Positions 1 to 14,810 of a stretch of DNA of 64,000 bases are shown piece after piece (position 1 is the stretch's first letter; the number at the start of each line of letters is the position of its first letter). Under the pieces are notes generated by a model that had not been told where the DNA came from, made no database searches, and was given only the letters and a program-made list of their open reading frames with translations. The DNA is taken from NCBI GenBank assembly GCA_014549065.1, contig JACDOX010000325.1, forward strand, positions 553,070 to 617,069, written 5' to 3'. Position numbers and translations under genes: made by a program. Origin of the DNA: Cardinalis cardinalis (lineage: Eukaryota; Chordata; Aves; Passeriformes; Cardinalidae).

Positions 1-3000
1 AACCTCACTCACCTTTCTGCCTCTGGGATTCAATTTTGTGACTGCTGCATTTGTTTTTACCTAAATTTTTCATCTGACACTATGGAAAATGNACTGTGAT
101 TACCCAGAGCACAAGCCTCTATTCCCTGACCAATTCATATGATCCAATATGAGAATTAAAAATAGTTGTCACTGGAGCTAAGCAAAGAGTTTTGAAACAA
201 AACACTGGAATGTGTTGGAAAATGATGGCTCATGAAAACAGAAGACTGATCAACACATGATGTGCTAAATAAAATTAACTAGGGAAGAAGGCAGAGCAAT
301 ACTTGGAACCCTGCTGGAATGAAGCATGTCTATTTTTCATTTCAGTGCAGTTTTTCTTTTGCAGCCTTCTCTTCAAGGGTGTGAAATTATTACAATGAAA
401 TTCAAAACCTTATGAAATGAGCCAGATTATAAATTTCTTTGCAAACTAATTTCAGTCAGCTTTCTTAGTCAAAAGCTTTTTCTATCTTCTAGAGACCCAC
501 TGACTGAACTGAAATGTACTTACTGTGAAATAGACTCAACTAAACTTGACATAAAAAGATAATTTTACATGAACCTGAAGGAAGCTAATTTTGGTTTTAG
601 ATGCTGCTAATCTGAACACAGCATACAAAGAGCCTGAAGCTCTGAAAACAGGTAGAAGTGCTGGGATCAGCACTGATCTTTTTAATATTTCCTCTTCATT
701 TTCTCCTTTTAACCTGCATCACTATTTCTTGCTATTTTCCTTAAAAGATGGCATTTCTCATCAAGTTTCATCCACAGTATCTGCAGAGCAAAGCAAAATT
801 CTTCAATTCTTTGGTTCTGCTGTACTTGCTGTTTTGAGTTTACTTTCAGTGGTAAACATGCCACAATGGGGAACATCACCATATATCAAGTAGCTGTAAT
901 CAGGCAGATCAGGTACCAGTAATTTTCCTAATAGAGACCCAGTGTCAGAGATCAAGCACGAAGGCTCAGATGTCTGCATTGCCACCGTCCAGAATCAAGT
1001 GTCAGGGATCAGGACTGTAACCACCAGGAATGAAGGGTCACGTGTGGCAGAGCAGAGAGCAGATCCCACCCCAGACCTCAGTAGGGAGGCTGTGTCTCCA
1101 AAGCTTCACTGGGAGTTGAGGACTAAGGCAGCAAAGGCAAGGGAGATTAAATGTTTGTCCTCCGAGAGGAACCCAATGCTTCTTTGCCAAGCATTGATTT
1201 GCAGGTGTGTCTCTGGGCAGGCAGCACCTGCAATGCCNTGTATGCAGTTAGTCTTTTCAGACACTGCTCTTTGTATGCTCAATACTTGTCTATTTTCTTA
1301 AGGAATACACCCTGAATGCATGTACTGACAGGGGAACATCCAAAACTAGTACAGCAGTGCACCTGAAAGGAGCTGAAGAGGAACGATTTCTTGAAAATGT
1401 CCATTTTCAATCTGAAGGACCTGTCAGTGCCCTTTACTCCTCTTGAACATATTATCAGTATGCCCAGTGCTGTAGGACTTAGCCAAAACTGTAGCAGAAC
1501 ACGAAATAAAAAAGAAAAATAGGAAGGAAAAAAACCTAGGATTTTTTTTAAAAAATAAAGTATTTCCTCTCATTTGTATTATGTTTCAGGTTCAGATTTT
1601 TGAGATCAAGAGAAAATAACAGGTAACTAAAGTCAGTCAGTGCTTACTTGCTTGCATCTCCCTAAGAAAGTTGTGTAATACCTTTCTGACTCAGCTTCTC
1701 CTTTTTTTCAAACAAAGATAATAATACAGAAATGTCATTCAGAAGACTCATAACATGTTGAGAGCTTTGAGATTGGAAGGAGCATCCAGCCACAAAAATG
1801 CACAGACTGTTACTCTGAAAGTTCTCCACAGGAGCAACTTTAACTGTCATGGACATAATTAGAGCTGGAGTGGAGTGGATAAGCATCACACCAACAGAAA
1901 GAATAATTATGCCTCTTTTGAGTAATGACAGTTAAAGTAAGCAAGCTCTTTTAACCTTTTAATTTCCTGAAGAAGTGGTCATAGGATTGCCTACTACTGT
2001 GGACACAAAGCAATAAGTAGCAGATGAAGATATGTGATTCTTTGAAATTTCAAGACATGATTCTAACTTGAAAATCAAGGACCAATCAGCCATCTGCCTC
2101 TCTCAAACACATCATCACTGTGTTCATGTTGCTGTTTAGAAGCATTTTGTGCAAACCTGTTGAATCTTGTAACCTGGGTGTTTGGACATGACAGAACACC
2201 CACTGGCAGCATGCTCCCTGCCTCTCACTAACTCCATGCACAGTAACCCTTAGGCTCTCAAAGTATGCAGAAACATGCAATGAATTATTGACTTAATCCA
2301 TCTCTTAATACTAAATATGTGAAGACTAAGTGGGGAGATCCTAGTAGGTTGTAAATCCACATCATTTCAGCGCACTAACGCATGTTCACCTGCTTGAACA
2401 CACTAATCCAAAACAAGGAAAAACTTCACTGGGCAAGGGCACTGAGGGAGCATGCAAGAAACAATTTACATGAACCTTGAATACCCTACTCTACTGTGAG
2501 GTACAACATGTGATTTACTCCACTGTGATTTACATGTCACGAACAGAGACTTAGAGATGTGTTTTAATGTGAATAAACAATGCAATTTGTTCCTTGGGGT
2601 TTCAGAATTCATTAGAAATTGCAGAGTTAAACCTGGTAGCAAAATAAAAGTTTCAGATTTTTAATTAGTTCTGCAGTCCCTCCCACGGCACTGTAAGTTA
2701 GTCTGTCCAAGTTCAGGACAGACTATTTGAGTACAATTGTTTTAAAATTCAGTTTGGTTTTTTTAAATACTTATCAAAAGAATCTGAGGCAACAATGTAC
2801 AAAAAAGAAAGACAGGGAGAATGAATAATTTTTTTTTAATTTTATTTATCTATTCCCTCTTTTCTCGCTCTCCACCTCACCTCCCCAAACTAAGGGTAAA
2901 TATAATTGTCATTTGAAACATGAAACCCTGCAAATGCCTTCACATTGCAAAGAGCTTCAGTGGCTTGCATCCCAGCTTTTCTTCATCCAGGGTGAGATAG

Positions 3001-6000
3001 ATACAAGTTTCCAAGGAAGGCATCAGAAATTCGGTTTAAAGTGATATCATTCATTCTTTATCAAGAAGCGCAAATCTAATTTATGCACTGCTTCATCTTG
3101 AGCTGGGAAGAAACGTTGGTGCATGAAAGCAGCTTTACCTTTTTTTCTTAAGCTAATACACAAAGCCACAGATCTGTAGATTTTAAGATAGGATGGGCTT
3201 ATAATTGTGTATTCTAATTAGTTTGCATTAGTTCCTAAAGATTATCTTGTGATTCTCAAGAATCACTCAGAAAACAATTCATTGTCAAGATGCCTACTGC
3301 TGCTGAACCAAAAGAGGAAACACCATTGTCCTCAGGAAGCACTTCTGGAAAGTACTGGCACAAGTAGGTTCATGGAGAATATCCAAAACTATGGTTTGAA
3401 GCTATGACACGTTTTCATAGTGCTTGGTATTAAGTCCTGGGCATATGAGCCATCTGTAAATCCCATCTATTATTAGAAGGGATAAAGAAATATGACTGGA
3501 GCCATTTAAGGCACAGAAACAATTGAGGAGAGGTGGACTCATTATAGTTAACATTCATAGCACTGAACACCACAATTAGAAAGTCTCATAAGCCCAGGGG
3601 ATTCATCACCATCTGCAGGTACTTCAGTTCCCAATTTGCTTTGATGTAAATGACTTATAAGCCAGAAGAGCAGAGCCAGCTACAGCCATTGCACCACCCC
3701 ATTTCATGGCATAGGTCTGAACCTTTGTCACTACAACACCTGCTGTTCTGCTGACAACTACAGTCTTCTAACTTTGCAAGCTGCTGTGACACCATCAGCA
3801 TCTCTTCAGCAGTCCATGGTCTCTCAGAAAGGCATGAAACCTGATGTCTGTGTTCCACTGCCCAGAGATTACCAGTGAAACCTTACAGGGAGAGCAGCAC
3901 ATGCCTGTCACAGCAGAACTGTCCATGATTNTGTCTATTACCAATTCTTCACCTCAACTCCAATCTGAGCCTTGCTTTTTTGCTGGCCTGGACAATAAGA
4001 TGAATGGACTATTTTTATACATGTTTACTCCACAGCTAGGAGAAATGTGCACTCCAATTCTAGGCATTTACAGGGCACATGAGGAGCAGGCTACAGGGAG
4101 ATTCCCAGGAAGCTAAGAAGCACCTTGCCAGCATGACACCCAACCTCCCTCCCTACAGGATCTGAATATTCCCATGTACAATCATAGTTGCCCCCTTGTA
4201 CAAGCCCAGAGTAAGGAGGGCAGAAATGTGGTCAACATACCCTTTTCTTTCACAATAACAACAGGAACTTTCACTGTCAGTCACTGGAGTTGTGGCAAAG
4301 GTACAGCAAACCTCTGTAAAGAAAATACAACAGCACCCAATTGATCTGTTCGGGAAGGATTTAGAAAAGACCCAGCTCAAGCACAGTTTGTAGTAGAATA
4401 TTTTGTGCTCTATCTTTCAGTGACTTGCTCTACTATGTTGTTTAATTGTTCAGTTTGTTTTCCAAATTCTAGCCTATCCGGAGGAAGACAAGGAACTCCA
4501 ACAACATCTCAAATACCATCTCAGAGNTCCAAAGAAAGTCCATGAGAATAAAAGATACATAATAATCAGCAAAACTTAGTTCAGAAAATCAGCAAACAAG
4601 ACTGTACAAATTCTGAAACCTGATCTTCATGCCTGTTTGGGTTTTATTCTGTTTATCTAGATATTCCCAGGAAAAAGCAACTTAGAGTATAACCATATTG
4701 GCAACTCAGAATTTGTCCACTCAAGTAATGCACATGTGGATTTACATTCACTGCAGCTGCCTTAGGCCTGCTGATTTCTGATCCCTTGCATGTCTAGTAC
4801 AGAGCACATTTACTTGGCATATGAAGTGCAAAAGAATAGAAATCATCTGGGAAAGGCAAGTGATTCCTGTGTCATATTAAGCCTAAAAATTTCTTCCCCA
4901 CCCCTGTAAAATCACAAATTACCTGACATCTTGACTGCTCTTTGTAGAATTCAGCTCCATTTTCATTCCTGAAGATGGCTGTCTATTTTCTACAGGGAAA
5001 GGTCAGTAATGCTGAGAAGTGGAAGTAAAGAATTCAGATTATTCTGTGCTGTCCATATTTCAGAAGCCAGTGTAGGCAAAGACAAATATTCTTCTATTAA
5101 AACTGCTATGAGAGACTCTAAAGCAAAAATGTATATTCTGCCTTGAAGAATATGGAAATATTTTCCCTTCACTCTCAATGGCACATTCCAGCACCAACAA
5201 TTCCAAAAATCTATTTCTTCATACTATTAGTGGGGTCTAGGCTACCCAGATGACTAAACCTTTGCAGAAACAACTCAGCAGAGACCACTGAAGAAACCAC
5301 CTTACGCAAAATGGAAAAAGTCCTCAACAAACAACATATGTAAATACATGGAAAAGACAGAAAGAAAGATGTAGAAGAAGCTTTAAAGAAATTATGCACA
5401 TTGAGAAGACTATTAAAAAATCAAGATTTCTGAGGGAAAGAAGAACAGAACTGATCTTATGCCATTATACCAGGAGACACCTGATCAAGCAAAGCTTCAT
5501 AGCTCATATACAATATGGCTCCAGTGGGACCATTGTCAACTACTGTCAACTCAAAAAGTAAAAAGATTCTGAAACAAGAAGGAGCAGAGAGAAGAAAAAT
5601 CCAAGTTAATTTTTTTTTCTAAAAGCAACAACAGAAACACAGAACAAAACATGAACACAGAACAAATCAGAATGTATTATTCTGTATAGAAGTTGCATCA
5701 CCTAAACCCTCTGAAGAGTGACTTTCTGACAAAATTGCGTATTAGCTCTGTTCTTCTTCCAGAAGAGGGTTTTCACCACTGGAGGTCACTGTGAACTGTA
5801 GTTGCTCTTTATCAGCCTCTCAAAAGAAAAGAAAAAAATACTGCAGGCAAGTTAGCTAGAATGCAGGACCTGAGGAGAGACAGAAATGAAATATCCCTTG
5901 TAGAGTATTTTAAAAACACCCATAATTGGTGAGGACTTGTCCTTGCTGGAGACAAACTTACTCTTGTTTCAACTCATTCCAAGCAGAGCAACTGGCAGAC

Positions 6001-8500
6001 TGCTGAGAGTTTAGACATGAGCCTGCCTACACATAAGAGCCTCATTTTTCATGTCAGCTTTCCTCTCTTACTGGCCTTGCAGACACTCCCTGAGCACTGG
6101 CAAGCTAATAAAAGCCATGGTGATGAGCAAACAATGGGAGACCTATTACTGCAACTCATGAAAATCCCAGGATTTTTTAGAAAACAAGGGTAGGATTACC
6201 TGCATTAGGATTAGGACCTGTTAAAAAAGACAAAAGTTTGGCAAGGGCTCCTAATAAAAACAAAAGCCTCTAGGTTTGAAGGTTTACATCCTATGTAATC
6301 CATAAATCACAGCTCATCTGAATGTAATTTTCTTCTCACACTTCATTGCATTCAGAGAACCATTACTGGGAACAATCTTTCAAAAATCTTCTAGCCTATC
6401 ACACTCAATCAAATAGCAGGGCATACATACTATATTCATTGCTGATTTTAAACTGATGCTCAGACGGTGGAGAGATGTTTGTCTGAGTTACTGTCTCCCA
6501 TACTGTAGGAGTCCTACTGATACGAATATCAAAAGGAACAGCCAATGCTCACAAAACAGTGGTGGTAGGTCACTTTTGGGGGAAATAAGTATGAAAGCAC
6601 TGGAAAAGAATANAGATAAATGAGCTCAGCTAATTCCCAATGTGTTACCAAAAAATTAGGAGCTTCATAAACTAAAGAATTTACATTTCAAGTACACATC
6701 TGAAACTCTTGCTTAACCACAATTTTGACAATCAGTGACAGCTGATTGGGCAAGTTTTATCTGAAATACACCATTTTATACACTGAAGTTTTGGTTTGTT
6801 TTTTTTTTTATATGGAAGGGGAATCATCCCAATGAAGGTTTCTGTATTTCCTGGTCAGTGAAACACAGCAGACCAATTCTTGGCTTATGTCAACCAGAAT
6901 AACACCAAAGGAGTTTGGCCTTGTTTGACTCAAATTGAGAACTTCTGTAAAAGACAAGTAATATAAGTGTCTGAGAAATTGAAAATAAATTGAAAAGGGA
7001 CCAGCATTTCTTCACTCCTCTGATTTATCTTTTACTTTTGTCTTTATACTTATGCACTTCAACCTATTTCAAGGAATCAGCAACTGAAGGCTTATCAACA
7101 CAATGCATGGTACAGCAAAATCCTAACAAAGACCAAACCCTGCAGAATGAAGATTGAAAAAATCCTCTGATATGATTAAAGCATCACCCTTGTCAAGCAC
7201 AGGCTAGCTACAAAAACAAGTTCACTGAATAATAATGTTACTGCTTTGTTGTGCCACTGTTCTTCCATCTGCCTTTACACATAGAATTTGAGCTCCTTGA
7301 AAATGGAACTTTTTGCTGNACGTATGCTCAGACAACCTCAATGTACATGAATACATGACACCAAACAACCTGATTTGACAAAGCATTTCAGCACATGNTT
7401 AACTTCAAGTATGTGAAGAGACTCACTGAAAATAATGTGTAATCTGAGACCACCCACTTGGTGAAGCATCTCTGGCTCTATCCTTTAGTATGTCATTTTG
7501 GCTTACTGGAAGGTAGAAAATCCCATCTTTCCTCTGGAACAAACAGTACTTGCTATTTGCAATTATAATTGACAAACAGAGAGGAGGACATTAAATGTCT
7601 TATGTAGTTCAGAAAGCTATGTTTGAATTTCAGTTTGTTCTTTCTAATACTGGAAGAATCTTTTAAGCTACATGGAGTACCACAGAGACCAAACAAAGCA
7701 TGCTTTTAAAAGTTGAGGAAAAAAAAACCAAGGACAGATATTGAACAATGGATAAACAGATGCTCCAAAGCAATGATTTTTGTAGGGTTTTTGTTTTTCA
7801 GAAAACATTTTTTTAACATAAACTTCAGTACTTCCTTTGACAAATTAATTCTCATTCCAAATTCATGCTGATAAAAGTTGTTTGTAACACAATAGAATCG
7901 CATTTCTCTTCTTCTTCACTTCCCTGGCATTGACGGGTCTTTATAAATTATTATGATTTCCAAGGTCAAAGATAAAATGCAGTTTTAAAGTCAAATGTTA
8001 TGGAAAAAGATAAGGCCAAGGGGTGGTTAATTTTGAGAGTCTATTTTTTCCTTTGGTGTCTGCTGAACATTTTGGAAAATTCATAGCTCCATACACTGCA
8101 TACATTAAGAGTATGATTCCAGATGCAGGATGATCATGGGAATTATAGGAGCATTGGTAAACATGGAAATAGAGTTTAAATCATTATTACCAACCATGTT
8201 CCTTCAATTATATGTTTCAATGATTTTGGAACTCAGAGACAGCTAAGAAGCCAATACTCTCTACCACAGTCACATGATGCTGAAATGGAGATGACCAGAT
8301 AATTCCTGGGGGAAAAAAGTATCTCCCACATACTTGGCAAATGCTAGCCGATAACATGAAAGCTTTCATACAATGTGTCTCCGAGAATACAGCTCCAGAT
8401 ATAAGAAACAGGTGTGATAAACAAGACATTTCTTTTACTGCAAGGGGGTCCCACTTCAGCAGCAGCAAGACTTGGGCCACAGTCTGGAAGTCAGAAAGTA

Positions 8501-8600
8501 TGACTTTCAGCCCTGCCTCTGTAACAGATCTGTTGGGTGACCTTGGATGCTTATTTCCATCCTTCTAAGCCCCTGCTTCTCCACTCAGTTTCATAACAGC
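8501..8600 (+). repeat. MIR-like SINE fragment
   Basis: The stretch around GGGTGACCTTGGATGC, preceded by CCCTGCCTCTG and followed by a pyrimidine-rich segment ending CCACTCAG, follows the order of blocks in the MIR core (CTCTGCC, then GTGTGACCTTGGGCAAG, then CCTCAGTTT). It is diverged and truncated, as expected of a very old element. Assignment is by eye; a diverged related tRNA-derived SINE is an alternative. Confidence 0.4.
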
Positions 8601-11600
8601 CTGTCTGCTTAGACTGTCATGTCTCTGATGTGACAACTATCACTCACAGTGTCCATAAATAATCTCTGATACATTTAAACTTTGTGTTGTCTGGGGACAT
8701 GAGGAGCAAATTCTCATCCTGAGCTGGCTTCTGAAATATCTAACCATCCATGAAGTTACTGCTAACAAAGCAGGGGGACCTTGTAAAGCACAGTGTGAGC
8801 CAGGAACAGTGCATCCCACAAGCTTTCCTTACAAGTCCCATGCTGGCCCTCACACACTTTGAATCAATCTGTTGGCAGTCAGCGGCAGATAGAATTCCAG
8901 GCTAAAGATTTTCATGCCTATTCTCTGGAGTAGCTGCCTGACGAAAAAATTGTAGTGCAATTTTTATGCAGCCTTTAGTATACAAGGTGTTCTCCTTAAG
9001 TAAGAAAAGTGGTGCAAATACTGTGTTTAACAAGCCAAATAACTAACAATGGTAGGTGAGGCAGTAGTTGCATGTGGAATCAGTAAAAGGAAGAGAAAAT
9101 GCTTTCAAAACCTGCTCAATTTACGTTTTTGGATAAATTCATGCCTTTCCACGTTTCTCTATTTTAACAGACAGTGAATTATTCTACAACAAAAAGGAAG
9201 TGCACACACAAGGGAGATTAAAGATACAGATCTTGAATGTAGTGCTGGATAGATGCGATTTAGGGGTTAGAATATTGTCATGAAAAAAGGACAGCTTAAA
9301 GGATTAGAAGTGACTAAAATTGAAAATAAATTAATAATTTTAGTCAATTTTTCCTATTAATTTGTCCTAATCTTCTGAATTTTGTTCATTCTTCCATTTT
9401 AGTAATGCCATATGAAATTATGTTTAGATCCCCAAGCTCTTTAAAAGCTCTCACCATNGAGTTACATTTCTATTCTTATAGAATAAGTTTCTTTTTAAAC
9501 CATTATAAAACCCTGCTAAGATATGAGTTGGAAGAAATACATAGGGTAGGTGTAAATAGGAGAATATAGGATTCCTCTGTTATGGTCTAAAACATGCAGG
9601 ACCAAGAGGCTTTAGGCAATTGCTCCAGATTTAGAATTACCAAACATGGGTCTACTACGAGTTTCAGAAAGATAGCAGAACATGTTTGATTTGAGAAAAG
9701 CAATAATTCCTTCAGTGAACATGTCCTTTAAAATGTAGTTATGATAATAAGGGCTNTGGCAGCATCAAAGGTCAAGAGAAAATCACCCCTCAACTTGTTG
9801 TCTCCCTGCAAAATAGTTAACTTTAAAGGCTGAGATTTTCTCTATCTTCTTCAACTACAGTCCCTATTTAAGATACGAGGCAAACTAGATAGAGTCTTAA
9901 CTAGGTGGTATCATAACTGGAATTAAACAGATCTGCCCACATATCTGCTCTATCACTGTTTAGTCCAGGCATGGTATTAGGGAGATCTCATGTACCAGTA
10001 CGTCTGCTTAGTTAGCCTTGAAGACTGGGAACAATGGAAAAATACTTTTTTTTAATCGTCAATAACAAAATAAATTACGTGTATTAGAACCACATCCCAT
10101 GCATTTTCTTTAGCATGAAGTCGTATTTTAAAGCCTCATTTTCATTTCTCTCAAGAATTTAATTTGTAAATGGCAAATAAGCGCTTAAAAGTACCTGCCT
10201 ACACAGTACTTGAAAAAATCCTCCCTTACATAGTGTACAAGGCATGTTTTCAATAAAAGCAATTTCTTTAACTTGGGAGAGTTAAAAAAACATTTTCAGC
10301 AAACACAGAAGGACCAAACACCAGGAATGACATCAGGTGGTCCATATAAGTGGAAAAATAAAGACACTGAACCCCTTAAAATGCTCCTTACATGTGAGGT
10401 TTCCATTCAAGGTAACAGAAATGTGCCTCTCCCACACTGGGGCCCTTGTTTGGAATTCTCATGCCACATTCAGTACTGGAAAGTCACTTTTACTGCACCG
10501 TGACTTGTGCTACATGTGTCCACAAGACATTGCACAAGAATGCCAGAAGAGAAAGGTCACACGGACAGGCTGAATGTCTCTCCCAATCTACTCTCCGTGT
10601 AGATTACAAATTGGTTGGGTAGGTAATCTGTAACATGACACCTCTGAATGATCATGGCCAAAAGAATTCTTTGCTAAACTGTGCACCCAGGGTCAAAAAA
10701 GAAGTTTTCAAGGGAAGATAGACAAGATGCAACATCTTTTACACGGAAATAAATATATATGCCTTTGCTGTACTGAAACTGATCTGACTTCAGATGTTTT
10801 AAAAGTCATGTATTCCAAAGGTTCAAATAAGACTTTAACCATGATATTCATAGGATCGAAATAAAAATCAAGCAGAATTAACAGGGAGAGGATGAAGTGA
10901 ATTGTAAGTAAATGAACTCCAGAAAAATAAAGATATCTAGAAGATGCCATAGATTTTTGAAATGTTAGATCCTGGACCAAATGATGTGTAGGAGCTTTGC
11001 AAAGTAATCAGCACTCACGAAATGGCTGGGATCCAGCAGGCTGAGGGTTCAGAGGCATGCCTCCCCTCAGATCTCAGCATATAGCCACGTAAGGAGGACA
11101 CTGGACACTAGACAGAGAGTCAGCAATTTCATTTCCACGTTGCAGATGTCACTGCACAGATGTCACTGACTGAGAGCATGACCTTAGCAGTCTTCATCCA
11201 TGTCTGTACTTGTTTCTNATTTCACTTCTCCTTTATCCAGCTGTTCAGACAATGAATCCTGCAGGTAGATCCAACCTGTACTAAGCCTCACATAGTCCCA
11301 GTTAGGGACTCTGCTTGCTCATAATAACACACTTTGGCAATTATTACCAAAGGCCCTTCACAACCTGCTGAACAAACGCAGGGTCACCAACAGACCAGAT
11401 ACCTCCCACTGGCAGTAGTGTTCTGCTTTAGTATCATACACAGAAAAAAAATGGATTCGCTGCTAGTAACTTGTTATAAATCTAAACCTTTTTTTTCTCA
11501 ATTAGCACTTCTTTGAGGAAGGAGTTTCATGATCAAAGGGTAGTACTGTTCCCTAAAGTCTCTTAGGAAGCCAAAACTCATGTTTTCACCGGAACTGCAG

Positions 11601-12161
11601 AAAAGTGAGCAAGACCCATAGAGCTCTCTTGGTCCATTTCCCATTTTTCCTCATTTTGGGAGTTCAAGGAAGAACCATTCTCAAATATGAATACTGGTGA
11701 AGATCACCAGGCTTTCTCATCACAGAAAAACCTTCCAAACCACAGTCCAAACCTCCACAGGTCGGAGAGCCAAGGGACACATATCAGCACGCACAGGGAC
11801 AAGGGAGCTCGAGGAANCGCTTTCCTGCAGTTGACAACAATGCTTCTCCAGAAAGGAAGAGGGAAGGATGAGTCTGGAATGGACATGCCATGGGGTCCTG
11901 AGATGACAACACAGCAATCTTGGTTTCAGGCAGCTGTTGCCTCATTTGCTCCCAAAGCTAAGGATTCCAATTACCCAGGAATCCCTGCATGAGCACAGCC
12001 CTACTGCCAGTTCCTGGAGAGGACACTTGCCCTGCCCTTGAAATACTTGTGAGTCCATGCCACCTTTCTATGTATGAGGACTTAGAAGACAGCCTGGGAA
12101 ACTTGCACTTTATGAAGCACCTTTCAACTCAAAAGAACAAATGCAACATACACAGAGCAAT

Positions 12162-12181
12162 AAAAAAAGGGGGGGGGGGGG
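12162..12181. repeat. A7/G13 homopolymer junction
   Basis: Seven A are followed directly by thirteen G. Length is uncertain in any assembly, because homopolymers of this size are error-prone. Confidence 0.85.
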
Positions 12182-14717
12182 AAGTCTGACAGATACTACC
12201 ACTCTGAACTTCAAAAGTGGGTTAATTATGTGCAAGAAAACTGGCAAAGAGCTCTGACTTATGCAAAATTCAGGAAAAAACACTTCCATGCTAATAAGGA
12301 CTAGAAAACAATCTCTCGTAGTCTTAATACAGGATATTTTAAAATCTGTTTTCTTCACAGTGCAATGGATACAATTCTCTTGCTACCAAATACCATGTAT
12401 TATGTTGGCCTTAAGTCTTAAAAACTGAAAAATAGATCGACGTAGCAAAACAGCAGAAGTGTAATACAAATGGAAGGAAATTAACAAGAACGACATTGGA
12501 ATTAAATTAATTTATTTTTAATTTCAAATTACAATTCACTCAAGAGAAAATGCAAAATTTTAATGAGCTAGGCATAAAGAAAAGAGTGGATCCTTTTCAA
12601 GCCCAGGTGCAAGTGCAGGAACAGTTTCAGACAAAATGCAAACTATGAACAACAGATTTTATTTTTTTATTTGCCAGGTGATTTCTTTGTGAAACATATT
12701 AATCTTGCGTGCTGATATATATAGCAATATTTCAATTATTCTCCTTATCAGTATTGTGTGAGGTCCTTACACNATGTGTGAAAAAATCTGCTATAAATTC
12801 ACACAATACGTCATGACTCTTTTGGCTAACAACACTAGAAGAACATACAAGTGTAAGGTTGTAGACTTTTCAGACCTCAAACCTTTGTCATGAAAACACA
12901 TCTGAGATTCTACAGGTGGTTGTCTTCAAGGAAAGAAGAAAACTGTCATTGGTAGCAAACTAATTAAAATCCTGAGCATTTTGGCAATCTACATCTTTGG
13001 GAATACTTTAGGAAAAAAGTGTCTTCCTTTTAGCCTTCCTAAACTCATCTATTTCTTTTAAGTAATTCTTCCTGTTAGGAATTCTAAAAACTCTGGAGTT
13101 ACCACATGATGGGTAATCCCTGCATCACTTTCCGGGAAACCACAGCAAACACACATACTATCTTTGCCACGTGATGTAATAACAAGTGATGCCAATTCTT
13201 TGGGGATATAACGCTACATTCACTTGACCACAACAGGAAAATAAGGGGCTCACTAGGGATCTCTGAGTCCCGCAGCAAGAAGGGCTGGCAATCTTGCTCC
13301 CACCATGGCCACGGACGGTAACCTTGAGGCGCTCCCTTGTACTGCACCCAGTAGAGGTCACTAGAGGATGTTTTAATGGCAAGACAAANCCCTCCGAACG
13401 CAAAGGAAGAAGAGATGCACCTTCCTAAAAAGCACGTCATCTGCCTAGGATTTACTGCGGCCAGACCTAGACACTGCCAGTATGAAAAAGAGAAATAAAT
13501 GCCGCTTCAGGAAAAAACAAATAGGTTTAACTGGTAACATCCGAACACAAGCAGCATTCATCCAGTTAAACAATACTGAGACTGAGCAGTGAAATGTATC
13601 TAATTTATTAAAAGTATATCTACTACCTGTGCATTTCCAGGTGCAGGGATCCCTTTCTTTCTTCCACAGCTTAACACAGTCCACAAGGTTTGCCANAGAT
13701 ATGAAGCCAAAAGGCAGAAATTATCTACAATCCAGGCAGCATTTCTTTGCAGGATTAGATCCATCCCTTTAATTTTAATCATCTGATTAACTTGGTTCTC
13801 CTGCTCTAGCAGATGCAATTTGGCAGGCACCCTCAAAACCCTCNCCAGCTCTCTAAGTACCACCTAGCTAGACAAGGTTCAGACACGCCGCAGGATCCCA
13901 TCTCACACTTCAACGCATTCCCTGAACCTATAAGGAAAAGAAGTGATGGATCACTGACAAGCATGAAACAGGTGCAGGGATCTACACGGGATGTGTATTG
14001 CNCGCACTTGAAGGCAATTACTTTGACATTCCAGAACTTCTCCAATGAAAGCAAACTCTTAGCACAATCCATTTGCAGTTAACATTTCAGGCANTTGAGA
14101 ATCTTTTTTTTTTTTCCTTTCAATAGGCAAGAAATGGAAAAAAAATTCAAGGCAATAACCTAACACGTGTCACGGTGCATGTGCATAGAAAGGTCAGTTT
14201 GAAATGCCATAGTTTTACTGTCTTCAGTGCCTTCTGTTCCTGTGCTTGCAGTGTATTTCCATTGCTCCCATATCCAAACCAACACTGTGCAGAAAGGGAG
14301 TCCTAGCTGTCTGCCCTTTCNTACCCATTTGCTCACCTGTGGACCATCAATTCCTTGATCTGAAGGATGGAAGGTGCCAAATTACTTCAACAACACGAAT
14401 GTGAAACCCTCAATATTATCATACAAGTGTCTTCTTTCCCCTAAAATTCCCAGAAGCAGATAGACTGTTTTAGTTGAACTTTCCCAAGCGATTCAAGGTG
14501 ATGAAAATTCTGAATGGAAAATATTTGCTTGAGCAGACTAAACCTGGTAAATTTCTAAACAACTAAAACCAAGATATTAAAACTGGAAATGGTAAGTAAC
14601 TTTGACCAAAAAATGTCCTGCTACCAGGCCCATTGTAAGCCCAAAGAGATTTATTTCTAGAGATTAAAAAATTAAAATCTGAGGAACAAAGCATGTTGTG
14701 GCTTACTGTCTAATAAA

Positions 14718-14810
14718 TAAGGATATAAGGATATATGTAAGGATTGTGGAGAACCATTACATAAAGTCTCAGGTCTATATTCATGGAAGGAATCCTTATA
14801 TATAAGGATT
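14718..14810. repeat. TAAGGAT repeat cluster with 20-bp perfect palindrome
   Basis: Three direct copies of TAAGGAT lie at about 14718-14745. A perfect 20-bp palindrome follows at 14791-14810 (AATCCTTATA followed by TATAAGGATT), which carries the same word in both orientations. Confidence 0.8.

Noticed and set aside
11525..11545. Minus-strand PFDH-like codons resembling the MYLK4 APPAPFDHR segment
   Set aside because: An in-frame stop lies a few codons upstream, and the flanking residues do not match.
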